From positions 1 through 58,901 of the forward strand of contig JAJDWH010000019.1 in NCBI GenBank assembly GCA_022825705.1: 58,901 bases of DNA. Reading direction: 5' to 3'. Every line of letters starts with the position of its first letter. The first letter of the stretch is position 1. This document shows positions 26,402 through 35,140 of the stretch, piece by piece. The position numbers were made by a program, and so were the translations under genes. The DNA comes from Alphaproteobacteria bacterium (lineage in GTDB: Bacteria > Pseudomonadota > Alphaproteobacteria > TMED109). The notes beneath the pieces are model-generated. The model made no database searches and was not told the DNA's origin. It saw only the letters and a program-made list of their open reading frames with translations.

Positions 26402-27566
26402 GCACCAGTTCCAGGGCGCTGGCTCGGTCAGCATCGAGTTCGGGCACCGGCCCCCGCGTGGGCGGGTCCTGATGCCCGGACAGCTTGATGGGGTTGCCGG
26501 CCACCTTCATCCCGTCGACGCTCCCGCCGGCAACCTCGACCAGCATGTTCCGGGCGAGCACCTGCGGGGACGATACCGCGTCGGCGACGTCGTTCAGGGG
26601 GCCGGCTGGAATGCCGGCCGCCTCAAGCTTTGCCAGCCACTCGGCACGCGACGCGGTCTGGAAGCACGCATTGAGCTCGGCTTCCAGGCTCTCGACGTTC
26701 TCGATGCGGCCGCGGTTGGCTGCAAAACGAGGATCTTCTGCAAGTTCCGGTTGCCCGAGAACCGTCATGAGGGTTTGGAACATTCGGTCGTTGCCGGCCG
26801 CCAGTACAAGATGCCCATCGGCCGCCTGATAGCATCCGAACGGGGCGATCGCGGGGTGCCGGGCGCCGGAAGGGGGCGGGGCCACGCCCGTGGCAAAGTA
26901 ACGGGCTACCGCGTTCTCCAGAATCGCGATCTGGCAGTCGAGCATGGCGACGTCAATCCACTGCCCGAGTCCCGTGCGGTTACGCTCATGGAGGGCGGCG
27001 GCGATTCCCACCGCCGTGAACAGTCCCGCCGCGATGTCCCCGATCGATGTCCCGACCCTGGTGGGCGGGCCGTCTGCATGTCCCGTGAGCGACATCAATC
27101 CGCCCATGCCCTGCACGATCATGTCGTAGGCAGGTCGCTTGGCCCACGGCCCGGTTTGGCCGAACCCTGAAACGGACGCGAGGATCAGGCGCGGGTGGGT
27201 GGCGTGGAGTGCCTCCCAGCCGAAGCCGAGGCGGTCAAGCGTGCCGGGTCGAAAGTTCTCGACCAACACGTCGGCCTGCCCGAGGAGCTGTCGGAACTGG
27301 GACTGGTCGGTGTCGTCCTTGAGGTCAAGCGCAATACTTTCCTTCCCGCGATTGAGGGATCCGAAGTACGCGGAGGTGTCGCCGATCCACGGAGGGAAGG
27401 TACGTGCATCGTCTCCGTCGGGCGGTTCGACCTTGATCACGCGGGCGCCGAGGTCGCTGAGAACCATGGTGGCGAAGGGGCCTGCAAGTACGCGCGTGAG
27501 ATCGAGAATCGTCACTCCTGAAAGGGGACCCGGCGGGGGAACGGGTGCGGTGGCGGGATGATCCAT
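26391..27566 (-). CDS. CaiB/BaiF family III CoA-transferase
   Basis: From ATG 27566 (GGAG nearby) the protein is 391 residues. Family features are LSGVTILDLTRVLAGPFATM, DLGARVIKVEPPDGDDAR, ADVLVENFRPGTLDRLG, SGFGQTGPWAKRPAYDMIVQ with the conserved Asp, and GQWIDVAMLDCQIA. Family III enzymes move CoA between carboxylic acids without a ping-pong on Glu. It is divergent from two acyl-CoA dehydrogenases, so together they likely activate and dehydrogenate an unidentified acid. A longer reading frame extends upstream but lacks conserved sequence. Confidence 0.93.
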   Translation of the reverse strand: MDHPATAPVPPPGPLSGVTILDLTRVLAGPFATMVLSDLGARVIKVEPPDGDDARTFPPWIGDTSAYFGSLNRGKESIALDLKDDTDQSQFRQLLGQADVLVENFRPGTLDRLGFGWEALHATHPRLILASVSGFGQTGPWAKRPAYDMIVQGMGGLMSLTGHADGPPTRVGTSIGDIAAGLFTAVGIAAALHERNRTGLGQWIDVAMLDCQIAILENAVARYFATGVAPPPSGARHPAIAPFGCYQAADGHLVLAAGNDRMFQTLMTVLGQPELAEDPRFAANRGRIENVESLEAELNACFQTASRAEWLAKLEAAGIPAGPLNDVADAVSSPQVLARNMLVEVAGGSVDGMKVAGNPIKLSGHQDPPTRGPVPELDADRASALELVRDK

Positions 27567-27810
27567 GCGTCGGCTCCGGCGGTTGGCGAGGTCGCTTCGT
27601 CTTCGAGAGCGGATAGAAGCAGGGTTCACCGCGAACGGTACGTACCGGACCCGCAGGGAATCTGCTGCAGATGGTATCGGCCCCGGGAACCGGTACGGGA
27701 TGACCGCCTCGGGCCGCGGCGCGGCAACGCTACTGGTTCGGCCGGATTGCATCTACATTAGCGGCGCCGTGAGGCCCGACAGCGGCACGGCGTGCGAAGG
27801 AAGAGTTGCC

Positions 27811-29010
27811 ATGAACATCGAGTTGACCAGCGCGGACCAAGCGTTTCGCGACGAGGTGCGTACGTTCCTTGCCACGAGCCTGCCGCCCGACATCAAGCGG
27901 CGCGTCGAGAACGGCCTCGAACTGGGGCGCGAGGACTACGCGTCCTGGCACCGGATCCTCCACGAGAAGGGCTGGGTGGCACCGGGCTGGCCGGTCGATC
28001 ATGGCGGCACCGGCTGGACGCACATGCAGCGCTACCTGTACGACGAGGAGACCGCGGCCGCGAGCGCACCTCGGATCATGCCGTTTGGGGTGAACATGGT
28101 GGGCCCGGTGATCTTCACCTTCGGGAACAGGGCGCAGAAGGCCCGTTACCTCCCGCGGATCCTGTCGGGAGAGGACTGGTGGTGCCAGGGCTACTCCGAA
28201 CCCGGCGCGGGTTCCGACTTGGCCAACCTGCGCACCCGCGCCGTGCGCGACGGGGACGTCTACGTCGTCAATGGCCAAAAGACATGGACCACATCCGCCC
28301 ACTGGGCCGACCACATCTTCTGCCTGGTGCGCACTGACCCGGAAGCCGCCAAGCCGCAACAGGGCATCTCGTTTCTGTTGATCGACATGCGATCGCCGGG
28401 AATCGAAGTGAAGCCGATCATCACGATCGATGGTGGCCATGAGGTGAATGACGTCTTCTTTGAGGACGTTCGCGTGCCAGTGGAGAATCTGGTCGGCGAG
28501 GAGAACCACGGCTGGACGTACGCCAAATTCCTCCTGAGCTTCGAGCGGGCGGGGATTGCCGACGTGGGGCGCTCAAAGAAGCAGCTCGCCGGTCTCAAGC
28601 GGATCGCAGCCGCGGAACTGTCGAATGGGCGCCCGTTATCTGAAGACGATCGGTTCCGTGAGAAGATTGCCTCTCTGGAGATCGACCTGCTCGCGCTTGA
28701 GTACACCGAATTGCGGGCGCTAAGCCGGCAGACCTCGGGCGAGGAGCCGGGAACCGAAGCGAACATCCTCAAGATCCGCGGTACGGAGATCCAGCAGCGA
28801 ATCACCGAGCTGGCACTCGAGGCGGTGGGGACCTACGCCAATCCGTACGTGCCCGAAGCCCTCAAGGACGGCTGGAACGAAGAGCCGATCGGGCCCGAGT
28901 ACGCCGCCGGCGTGGCGCCGAGGTACTTCAACTGGCGCAAGGCATCGATTTACGGCGGTTCGAACGAGATCCAAAAAGGTATTGTCGCCAAGCTCGTGCT
29001 GGAACTGTGA
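27811..29010 (+). CDS. Acyl-CoA dehydrogenase
   Basis: A 399-residue flavoprotein that introduces the alpha-beta double bond into an acyl-CoA, passing electrons to ETF. It has WVAPGWPVDHGGTGW near residue 56, the FAD-contact WCQGYSEPGAGSDLANL, TWTTSAHWADHIF, and YGGSNEIQKGIVAKLVLEL at the C-terminus. The ATG at 27811 is followed by a conventional N-terminus. It is paired with the second dehydrogenase nine bases downstream. Tandem pairs of this kind often form heteromeric enzymes, as in steroid or branched-acid catabolism. The substrate is unknown. Confidence 0.93.
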   Translation: MNIELTSADQAFRDEVRTFLATSLPPDIKRRVENGLELGREDYASWHRILHEKGWVAPGWPVDHGGTGWTHMQRYLYDEETAAASAPRIMPFGVNMVGPVIFTFGNRAQKARYLPRILSGEDWWCQGYSEPGAGSDLANLRTRAVRDGDVYVVNGQKTWTTSAHWADHIFCLVRTDPEAAKPQQGISFLLIDMRSPGIEVKPIITIDGGHEVNDVFFEDVRVPVENLVGEENHGWTYAKFLLSFERAGIADVGRSKKQLAGLKRIAAAELSNGRPLSEDDRFREKIASLEIDLLALEYTELRALSRQTSGEEPGTEANILKIRGTEIQQRITELALEAVGTYANPYVPEALKDGWNEEPIGPEYAAGVAPRYFNWRKASIYGGSNEIQKGIVAKLVLEL

Positions 29011-29019
29011 GGCTTAGCG

Positions 29020-30150
29020 ATGGACCTGTCATACAGCGAAGACCACACCCTGCTGTCCGAGAGCATCGCCCGGTTTATCCAGAACGACTACGATTTCGAG
29101 ACCCGGAGCCGCATTGCTGGCAGCGACCTCGGGTTTGATCCGGCGGTATGGCAGCAGTTTGCGGATCTGGGATGGCTGGCGATTCCGTTTAGCGAAGATG
29201 AGGGCGGGCTTGGCGCCGACCCGGTGTCTGTAATGATCCTGATGGAACAGTTTGGTCGCGGGCTGGTGTTGGAGCCGTATGTGCCGAGCATCCTTCTCGG
29301 CGGTCGACTGATCGCGGCAACGGGAGGCGCCGAGCAACGCTCTCGTTATCTCGGCGACCTGATCTCTGGCAAGATTCAACTGGCGTTCGGGCACGGCGAA
29401 CCGGGCGGGCGGTATGCGCTGGCGCACGTGGCGACACGCGCGGAAGGCGGTGCCGGCGGTTTCACGCTGTCGGGGCAGAAGGCGGTGGTGCACAACGCCG
29501 AGGCGGCCGACTTCATCATTGTTTCGGCTCGAAGCAGCGGCGAGGTGCGGGCACAGGATGGTATTTCACTGTTCGTGGTGTCGCGCGAAACGCCCGGCCT
29601 GACCGTGCGCCCGTATCGGACGGTCGACGGCCTCCGCGCGGCGGAACTCGTTCTTGAGGGGGTCCAGGTTGGCGAGGATGCCCTGCTGGGCGAGGAAGGC
29701 GGGGCGTACCCGGCGATCGAAGCAGTCACTGACCGGGCGGTTGCCGCCGTCTGTTCGGAAGCCGTGGGGGCGATGGATCTGTTGCGGGAAACCACGCTGG
29801 AGTATCTCAAGACCCGCCAGCAGTTCGGGCGCACGCTCGGTGCATTCCAGGTCCTGCAGCACCGTGCGGTGGACATGCTGATCGCGTGCGAGGAGGCCCG
29901 CTCGCTGGCTCTGATGGCGACCCTCAGCCTTGACAGGACGGCACCGGAGCGGCGGCGTGCGGTGTCGGCGGCAAAGGCCCACGTGGGAAACGCAGGCCGG
30001 AAAGTAGGACAAGAGGCCGTGCAACTGCATGGCGGCATGGGCGTGACCGACGAACTCAAGGTCGGCCACTATTTCAAGCGCCTGACCATGATCGACACGT
30101 TCTTCGGTGATGCTGCCCACCACCTCGACCGGTTCGCTGGCAATGCGTGA
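29020..30150 (+). CDS. Acyl-CoA dehydrogenase, second of a tandem pair
   Basis: A 376-residue acyl-CoA dehydrogenase paralogue with a typical N-terminal helical domain (DLGWLAIPFSEDEGGLGADP), SGQKAVVHNAEAADFIIVSA in the middle domain, and YLKTRQQFGRTLGAFQVLQH plus QLHGGMGVTDELKVGHY at the C-terminus. The middle domain is more divergent than that of its neighbour, lacking a strict EPxxGSD motif (GEPGGRYAL instead). This difference is common in the two subunits of heterotetrameric acyl-CoA dehydrogenases, so the two may work together. Confidence 0.92.
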   Translation: MDLSYSEDHTLLSESIARFIQNDYDFETRSRIAGSDLGFDPAVWQQFADLGWLAIPFSEDEGGLGADPVSVMILMEQFGRGLVLEPYVPSILLGGRLIAATGGAEQRSRYLGDLISGKIQLAFGHGEPGGRYALAHVATRAEGGAGGFTLSGQKAVVHNAEAADFIIVSARSSGEVRAQDGISLFVVSRETPGLTVRPYRTVDGLRAAELVLEGVQVGEDALLGEEGGAYPAIEAVTDRAVAAVCSEAVGAMDLLRETTLEYLKTRQQFGRTLGAFQVLQHRAVDMLIACEEARSLALMATLSLDRTAPERRRAVSAAKAHVGNAGRKVGQEAVQLHGGMGVTDELKVGHYFKRLTMIDTFFGDAAHHLDRFAGNA

Positions 30151-30191
30151 GTGGCGGGCGGAGATCTAGAGCCCGGTACTGAAGCAGGTCG

Positions 30192-30434
30192 GCGGCGGGA
30201 CGGCTCGCGCTGGCCTCGTCCGGGATTGATGCTGCCAGAGGTACCTTGGACCCGGATCGTCCCGGCTATCGACTTTACCGGCTGAAGCGCGATCTCAGGG
30301 GACACTGGAGTCCCTCTATTTCGGGAAGCTGGCGGATGATCTTCGACTTCGAGGGTAGCGATACCTGCGGAGTCGACTTGATCGACTACCGTCAGCTGGA
30401 CACTGGGCTACACATGTCGATCTTGTCGACATAA
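30192..30434 (+). pseudogene. HigB/RelE-type toxin relic
   Basis: The reading frame contains DPDRPGYRLYRLKRDLRGHW, SPSISGSWRMIFDFEG and VDLIDYR, matching the C-terminal two thirds of HigB toxins (L-K-G-D-L-x-G-x-W-S-V-x-V-S-G-N-W-R). The N-terminal helices are missing or too divergent, no proper start lies upstream, and no HigA-like antitoxin follows. It ends at a TAA inside the palindromic cluster 30415-30474. A TTG at 30246 could make a 62-residue remnant, but function is unlikely. Confidence 0.65.
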
Positions 30435-30474
30435 CACCCTGATGTGTCGATAAAACGACATAATATCGACATAT
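30415..30474. promoter_or_regulatory. AT-rich tandem inverted repeats, operator-like
   Basis: Two similar units read TTATGTCG-N5/6-TCGACA on the minus strand (about 30415-30434 and 30445-30463), followed by a half-site TATCGACATAT at 30464-30474. TGTCGATA at 30445 and TATCGACA at 30464 also form an 8-bp inverted repeat. The patch is much richer in A and T than its surroundings. It overlaps the end of a HigB relic, so it may be the surviving operator of a lost toxin-antitoxin locus or a site for another regulator. Confidence 0.6.
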
Positions 30475-31047
30475 TTGGCTGAGACCAGCAGGTGGGCCGG
30501 TAGTGTTGCCGGCTGTCGGTCGGGTGCCTCATGCTTTACACCGAGCGGAATGGGACGATCGCCGCAAGTCTGTGAACCAGAGAGGTTGCGAGACCGGATC
30601 ATTGACGCGGTAATGCTGACCCCGACGCCCCCGTTGAGCTGACATTCCGACGACTTGTATCCCGCAGAAACTGCGTTCTCATCGGTTGCACGGCGCGCCG
30701 TACCAGGCGGTGCGCAGGCTGACTCCCGGGGAGCGAGCGCTCTCCGAAGTCCCTGGGTGCATTCCGTGTCGGCGCCCGATCGCACGGCACGGTACGCCCA
30801 GTACTGCCAACGCGGGAATGCAAGGAGGTCCACCGGAAACTACACTCACGACCGGGTAGCAGCGATAGCGGGAGGGGTGGATGGCGGCCTGTCCGAAGCG
30901 GATCGCCCGAGATCGGCGGTGCTCCTGCCTGGTCGGTGACGCCCTGCCGCCGTCGGCTGGTGCCCTCCTGCCGCGCTGATGGAGCAGGCTCGTCCGATCT
31001 GTGGGAAACAGTCCCGGTCGGCGATTTGCGAGCCGGCGGCAAGTGCG
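30475..31047. other. No recognisable gene; possible decayed DNA
   Basis: A 573-base stretch between the palindromic cluster and the amidohydrolase gene. Open frames occur on both strands, but none shows family motifs, a signal peptide or a convincing ribosome binding site. Together with the HigB relic it looks like an eroded accessory insertion. Confidence 0.45.
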
Positions 31048-31797
31048 ATGAACGGCCCACCGCAGGTTGCGAAGCTCGACGGTGTCGGCCAGGCCCCGGT
31101 GCTAGTCGTGTGCGAGCACGCGTCCAAGGCCATTCCTGCCCGCTTCGGCTCCCTTGGCCTCGGTGACCAGGACCGAGCGAGCCACATCGCGTGGGACCTC
31201 GGGGCGCTTGACCTTGCGAAAGCCCTGGCGTCGCGGCTTCGGGCGCCATTGCTCAGCGCCCGGGTATCGCGTCTCGTGTTCGACCTGAACCGGCCGCCCG
31301 GCGCTCCGGACGCGATCGCCGAACGCAGCGAAACGACAGACATTCCCGGCAACATCGGCCTCACCGAAGCGGAGCGGCAGACCCGGATCGACACCGTCTA
31401 TGCGCCCTGGGTGGCCGCCCTCACGGCGGCCATCGACGCCGTCCGTCCGGACGCGCTGATCAGCGTTCACAGCTTTACGCCGGTCTTCGCGGGGATGCCC
31501 CGGACGACTGAAGTCGGGGTCATTCACGACCGCGATGCGCGGCTGGCAGACGCGGTCCTCGCGCATGCGAACACGTTGGGCTGGGAACGGAATCGCCCTT
31601 ACGGACCTGACGAGGGGGTCACGCATACGCTCCGGACCTTTGCCGAGCCCCGCGGTCTCCTGCCGCTGATGATCGAGGTCAGGAACGACCTCCTGCAGGG
31701 TGCTGACGCCGCCAACCGGATGGCCGATGCGCTAGCGGACGTGCTCGTCCCGTCGCTTGAGGCGTGCGCGGTCGGCAAGCGGGCGCGACCGGCGTGA
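31048..31797 (+). CDS. N-formylglutamate amidohydrolase family protein
   Basis: The 249-residue protein (ATG 31048) belongs to the N-formylglutamate amidohydrolase fold family, zinc-type enzymes related to carboxypeptidases. It has APVLVVCEHASKAIPA near the N-terminus, HIAWDLGALDLA, ARVSRLVFDLNRPPGAPD, ISVHSFTPVFAG and LLPLMIEVRNDLL, with His, Glu and Arg residues at family positions. It sits directly upstream of a TRAP operon (permease start 9 bases after the stop), so hydrolysis of an imported N-formyl or N-acyl amino acid is a reasonable inference. No hut genes lie nearby. ATG 30979 is an alternative start. Confidence 0.85.
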   Translation: MNGPPQVAKLDGVGQAPVLVVCEHASKAIPARFGSLGLGDQDRASHIAWDLGALDLAKALASRLRAPLLSARVSRLVFDLNRPPGAPDAIAERSETTDIPGNIGLTEAERQTRIDTVYAPWVAALTAAIDAVRPDALISVHSFTPVFAGMPRTTEVGVIHDRDARLADAVLAHANTLGWERNRPYGPDEGVTHTLRTFAEPRGLLPLMIEVRNDLLQGADAANRMADALADVLVPSLEACAVGKRARPA

Positions 31798-31805
31798 CCG
31801 GCGTG

Positions 31806-32303
31806 ATGCGCGGCTACATCACCGCGATCGACACGATGAACCGCCGGCTTGGGCGTGTCGTGATGTACGGCATCTTCGCGATCATGGGCATCCTCCTCTG
31901 GTCGTCGATGTCCAAGACGTTCTTCGATCCCTCGCTCTGGACGCTTGAGATGGCGCAGTTCGCGATGGTGACGTACTACGTGCTGGGCGGCCCCTATGCG
32001 ATCCAGACCGGCGCGAACGTGCGCATGGACCTCTTCTACGGCTCGTGGTCGGCCCGCACGAAGGCTTGGTTCGACGCCTTCACCGTGTTTTTCCTGATCT
32101 TCTACCTCGTGGTGCTGCTCTGGGGCGGGATCGATTCGACCAGCTACAGCTTTCAGTACGGCGGCGAACGCAGCCCCTCCGCCTGGCGCCCGTACCTCTG
32201 GCCGATCAAGGTGATCATGGTAGTGGGCATCGTGCTGATGCTGCTGCAGGCGGTGGCCGAGTTCTTCAAGGACGTCCTTCGGATTCGCGGCGAGGCGCCC
32301 TGA
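31806..32303 (+). CDS. TRAP transporter small permease
   Basis: The 165-residue DctQ-type subunit has four membrane helices (about 16-33, 45-60, 85-107, 131-152) and the motif GANVRMDLFYGSWSARTKAW. The ATG at 31806 follows the amidohydrolase stop by eight bases; GTG 31794, overlapping that stop, is an in-frame alternative. Its stop overlaps the large-permease ATG by one base (TGATG), so the whole unit is probably translated together. It is distinct in sequence from the small permease at 17333. Confidence 0.9.
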   Translation: MRGYITAIDTMNRRLGRVVMYGIFAIMGILLWSSMSKTFFDPSLWTLEMAQFAMVTYYVLGGPYAIQTGANVRMDLFYGSWSARTKAWFDAFTVFFLIFYLVVLLWGGIDSTSYSFQYGGERSPSAWRPYLWPIKVIMVVGIVLMLLQAVAEFFKDVLRIRGEAP

Positions 32304-33628
32304 TGTCGTACGAGCTCATCGCCATCCTCATGTTCTCGACGATGATGCTGATGCTGGCTACCGGCCAGCGTGTCTTCGGTGCCATCGGCTTCGTCGCGGT
32401 CGTCGCCGCCCTTCTCCTCTGGGGTGACCGTGGCGGCTACGACCTGGGCTTTGCGGCCGCCATGAAGCTCATGAAGTGGTACCCGCTCCTGACACTGCCG
32501 ATGTTCATTTTCATGGGCTATGTCCTCTCGGAGTCGAAGATCGCCGACGATCTCTACCGCATGTTCCACGTCTGGACCGGCGGGATGGCGGGCGGCCTCG
32601 CCATGGGGACGATTGGCCTCATGGTGCTGGTCTCGGCGATGAACGGGCTCAGCGTGGCCGGCATGGCCATCGGCGCCACCATTGCGCTCCCCGAGCTGCT
32701 CAAGCGCAACTACGACAAGCGCATGGTGACGGGTGTGATCCAAGCGGGGAGTTCGCTCGGCATCCTTGTGCCGCCCTCGGTGGTCCTTGTGCTCTACGCC
32801 ATGATCGCCCGCCAGCCGGTGGGGCAGCTCTGGCTCGCGGGGGTGTTCCCGGGGCTCATGATGGCCGGGCTCTTCGTCTTCTACATCTGGCTGCGCTGCC
32901 GGATCACGCCCACGCTCGGTCCCGTCCTGCCGAAGGCCGAACGCGACGTGGCGCGGGCCGAGAAATACCGGCTCCTGCGGGCCGGCCTGCTGCCGCTGTT
33001 CATCTTCGCGGTCATGATCATTCCGTTCGTAAACGGCTGGACGTCGCTGGTGGAGTCGTCCGCGATCGGCGCGCTGGCCGCGTTCCTCGCGGCCGTCGTG
33101 CGACGCCGGATGACGCGGCAGGTGTTCGAGAATTCACTCCGCAATACCTTGCGGATCAGCTGCATGTTCATGTGGATCATTCTCGCCGCCCTCGCGTTCG
33201 GGGCCGTGTTCGACGGCCTTGGCGCCGTGCGCGCGATCGAGAACCTGTTTACGGAGCGCATGGGACTGTCGCCGTGGACGATCCTGATCCTCATGCAGCT
33301 GTCGTTCATCCTGATGGGAACGTTCCTCGACGATACGGCCATGCTCGTGATCGTGGCGCCACTCTATGTCCCGCTGGTGGACGCCCTGGGGTTCAACCTG
33401 ATCTGGTACGGCGTCCTGTACACGATCACCACGCAGATTGCCTACATGACCCCACCGTTTGGATACAATCTGTTCCTGATGCGCGCCATGGCCCCGCCAG
33501 AAGTCACCCTGGGTGACATCTACCGGTCGATCATCCCCTTTGTCGGCGTGATGATCTTGGCGCTTTCCCTCGTCATCAGCTTTCCGGAAATCGCGCTGTG
33601 GCTGCCCGGTTTCGTATACGCGAACTAG
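32303..33628 (+). CDS. TRAP transporter large permease
   Basis: A 441-residue DctM-type permease with about 12 membrane helices. Landmarks are LPMFIFMGYVLSESKIADDL, SAMNGLSVAGMAIGATIALP, GSSLGILVPPSVVLVLYAM and TQIAYMTPPFGYNLFLMRA. It forms the sodium-coupled transport core with the preceding small subunit. It is followed after 45 bases by its binding protein, making a complete TRAP operon in standard order. Confidence 0.93.
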   Translation: MSYELIAILMFSTMMLMLATGQRVFGAIGFVAVVAALLLWGDRGGYDLGFAAAMKLMKWYPLLTLPMFIFMGYVLSESKIADDLYRMFHVWTGGMAGGLAMGTIGLMVLVSAMNGLSVAGMAIGATIALPELLKRNYDKRMVTGVIQAGSSLGILVPPSVVLVLYAMIARQPVGQLWLAGVFPGLMMAGLFVFYIWLRCRITPTLGPVLPKAERDVARAEKYRLLRAGLLPLFIFAVMIIPFVNGWTSLVESSAIGALAAFLAAVVRRRMTRQVFENSLRNTLRISCMFMWIILAALAFGAVFDGLGAVRAIENLFTERMGLSPWTILILMQLSFILMGTFLDDTAMLVIVAPLYVPLVDALGFNLIWYGVLYTITTQIAYMTPPFGYNLFLMRAMAPPEVTLGDIYRSIIPFVGVMILALSLVISFPEIALWLPGFVYAN

Positions 33629-33673
33629 CCGGAGCGGCGGATGCCGGCGCGCCTGCCTGCAAGGAGTGACACC

Positions 33674-34705
33674 ATGACCACACGGCGCCATCTTCTGAAA
33701 GCCGCCGCCGTCGCCCCGGCCGCTGCCATCGCGACTCCTGTCTTCGCCCAGGCACAGATCACCTGGCGAATGCAGACCTACGCCGGTCCCGCCCTGGCCG
33801 AGCACGTGGTGAAGCCGGCCATCGACATGTTCAACAAGATTGCGGGCGAGCGAATGCAGATCGAGCTGTTCTACGCTGACCAGCTCGTGCCCACGGGCGA
33901 GTTGTTCCGCGCGATGCAACGCGGGACGATCGACGCGGTCCAGTCCGACGACGATTCCATGGCGTCACCGACCGAGGTCACCGTGTTCGGCGGGTACTTT
34001 CCCTTCGCTTCGCGTTACTCGCTCGACGTCCCTGTTCTCTTCAACCAGTACGGCCTCAACGAGATCTGGGACGCCGAGTACGCCAACGTCGGCGTGAAGC
34101 ATATTTCCGCCGGCGCCTGGGACCCCTGTCACTTTGCGACGAAGGACCCCATTCACTCGCTCGCCGACCTGCAGGGCAAGCGTGTCTTCACCTTCCCGAC
34201 GGCGGGCCGTTTCCTGACGCAGTTCGGGGTTGTCCCCGTCACCCTCCCATGGGAGGACATCGAGGTTGCTGTCCAGACGGGCGAGCTTGACGGTATCGCC
34301 TGGTCAGGGATCACCGAGGACTACACGGTCGGCTGGGCCGACGTCACGAACTACTTCCTGACGAACAACATCTCCGGCGCCTGGATCGGGTCGTTCTACG
34401 CTAACATGGACCGTTGGAACGAGATTCCCGAAGATCTCCAGCTCCTGCTGCGCGTCATCTGCGATCAGTCCCATTACTACCGCCAATGGTGGTACTGGGG
34501 CGGCGAAGCGAGCCTGCGCGTCAACGGAACGAAGATGGAGCTCACATCGATCCCGGACGAGGAATGGGCTCAGGTCGAGGCGGCCGCCCGCGTCTTCTGG
34601 GACGAAGTCGCTGCGGAGTCGGAGACCAAGGCCAAGGTGGTCGAGATCTTCAAGCGCTACAACGCGGACATGGAGCGAGCGGGTCGGCCGTATCGCTACA
34701 CTTGA
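33674..34705 (+). CDS. TRAP substrate-binding protein
   Basis: The 343-residue periplasmic receptor has a twin-arginine signal peptide, MTTRRHLLKAAAVAPAAAIA through VFAQA (cut near residue 27). The mature domain reads WRMQTYAGPALAEHVVKPAI, ADQLVPTGELFRAMQRGTID, SLADLQGKRVFTFPTAGRFL and TGELDGIAWSGITEDYTVGW. The pattern is that of DctP/TakP-like receptors for organic acids. The ligand may be what the upstream amidohydrolase-family enzyme acts on. A GC hairpin follows at 34720-34742. Confidence 0.9.
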   Translation: MTTRRHLLKAAAVAPAAAIATPVFAQAQITWRMQTYAGPALAEHVVKPAIDMFNKIAGERMQIELFYADQLVPTGELFRAMQRGTIDAVQSDDDSMASPTEVTVFGGYFPFASRYSLDVPVLFNQYGLNEIWDAEYANVGVKHISAGAWDPCHFATKDPIHSLADLQGKRVFTFPTAGRFLTQFGVVPVTLPWEDIEVAVQTGELDGIAWSGITEDYTVGWADVTNYFLTNNISGAWIGSFYANMDRWNEIPEDLQLLLRVICDQSHYYRQWWYWGGEASLRVNGTKMELTSIPDEEWAQVEAAARVFWDEVAAESETKAKVVEIFKRYNADMERAGRPYRYT

Positions 34706-34719
34706 TCCGCCTTTGCGGC

Positions 34720-34742
34720 GGCCCCGCCATCCCGGCGGGGCC
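34720..34742 (+). terminator. GC-rich hairpin after the TRAP operon
   Basis: GGCCCCGCC and its complement GGCGGGGCC form a perfect 9-bp stem with a five-base loop, 15 bases after the binding-protein stop. No T-run follows, so it would be a weak intrinsic terminator or an mRNA-stabilising hairpin. Confidence 0.55.
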
Positions 34743-35140
34743 CCGCCTGATCGACATCCCGCGGACTGCCTGATGCCCGGCAGGTTCATGCTTCACGGCT
34801 GGTATTCCTGTTGCGAGAGCCGTGCATTCCATGCGGCGCTGACTTGCGCTGCTGACCAGCGCCGGGGCCGTGCGACAGGTCCGCAGAGGCGTCGGCCATC
34901 CCTGAACACGACTCGCCCGACCATCATCGCTGCGACCGCTCCATGCTCGTGGCAGCGGTCGGGCACTCGCGTCATCGGCGCCACCGGGCGCGATCCCCAT
35001 GCGCACGGGTCAGTTGCGGCCGTTGGCGATGAACTCTCTTGTCGCTCGGACCCTTGGCGCCGAGCGGGACAGGGAAGCCGTGGCCATGGCCGTGATCAGC
35101 CGGAAGTTCGCTTGACCTTGGGGCGTACCGGGAGTTTCCG
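34743..35140. other. Intergenic region, no gene seen
   Basis: About 400 bases upstream of the aldehyde dehydrogenase. No open frame with recognisable motifs was found. The promoter of the aldehyde/alcohol dehydrogenase pair is presumably in its right part, where a ribosome binding site (CGGGAG) precedes the ATG at 35141. Confidence 0.5.
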
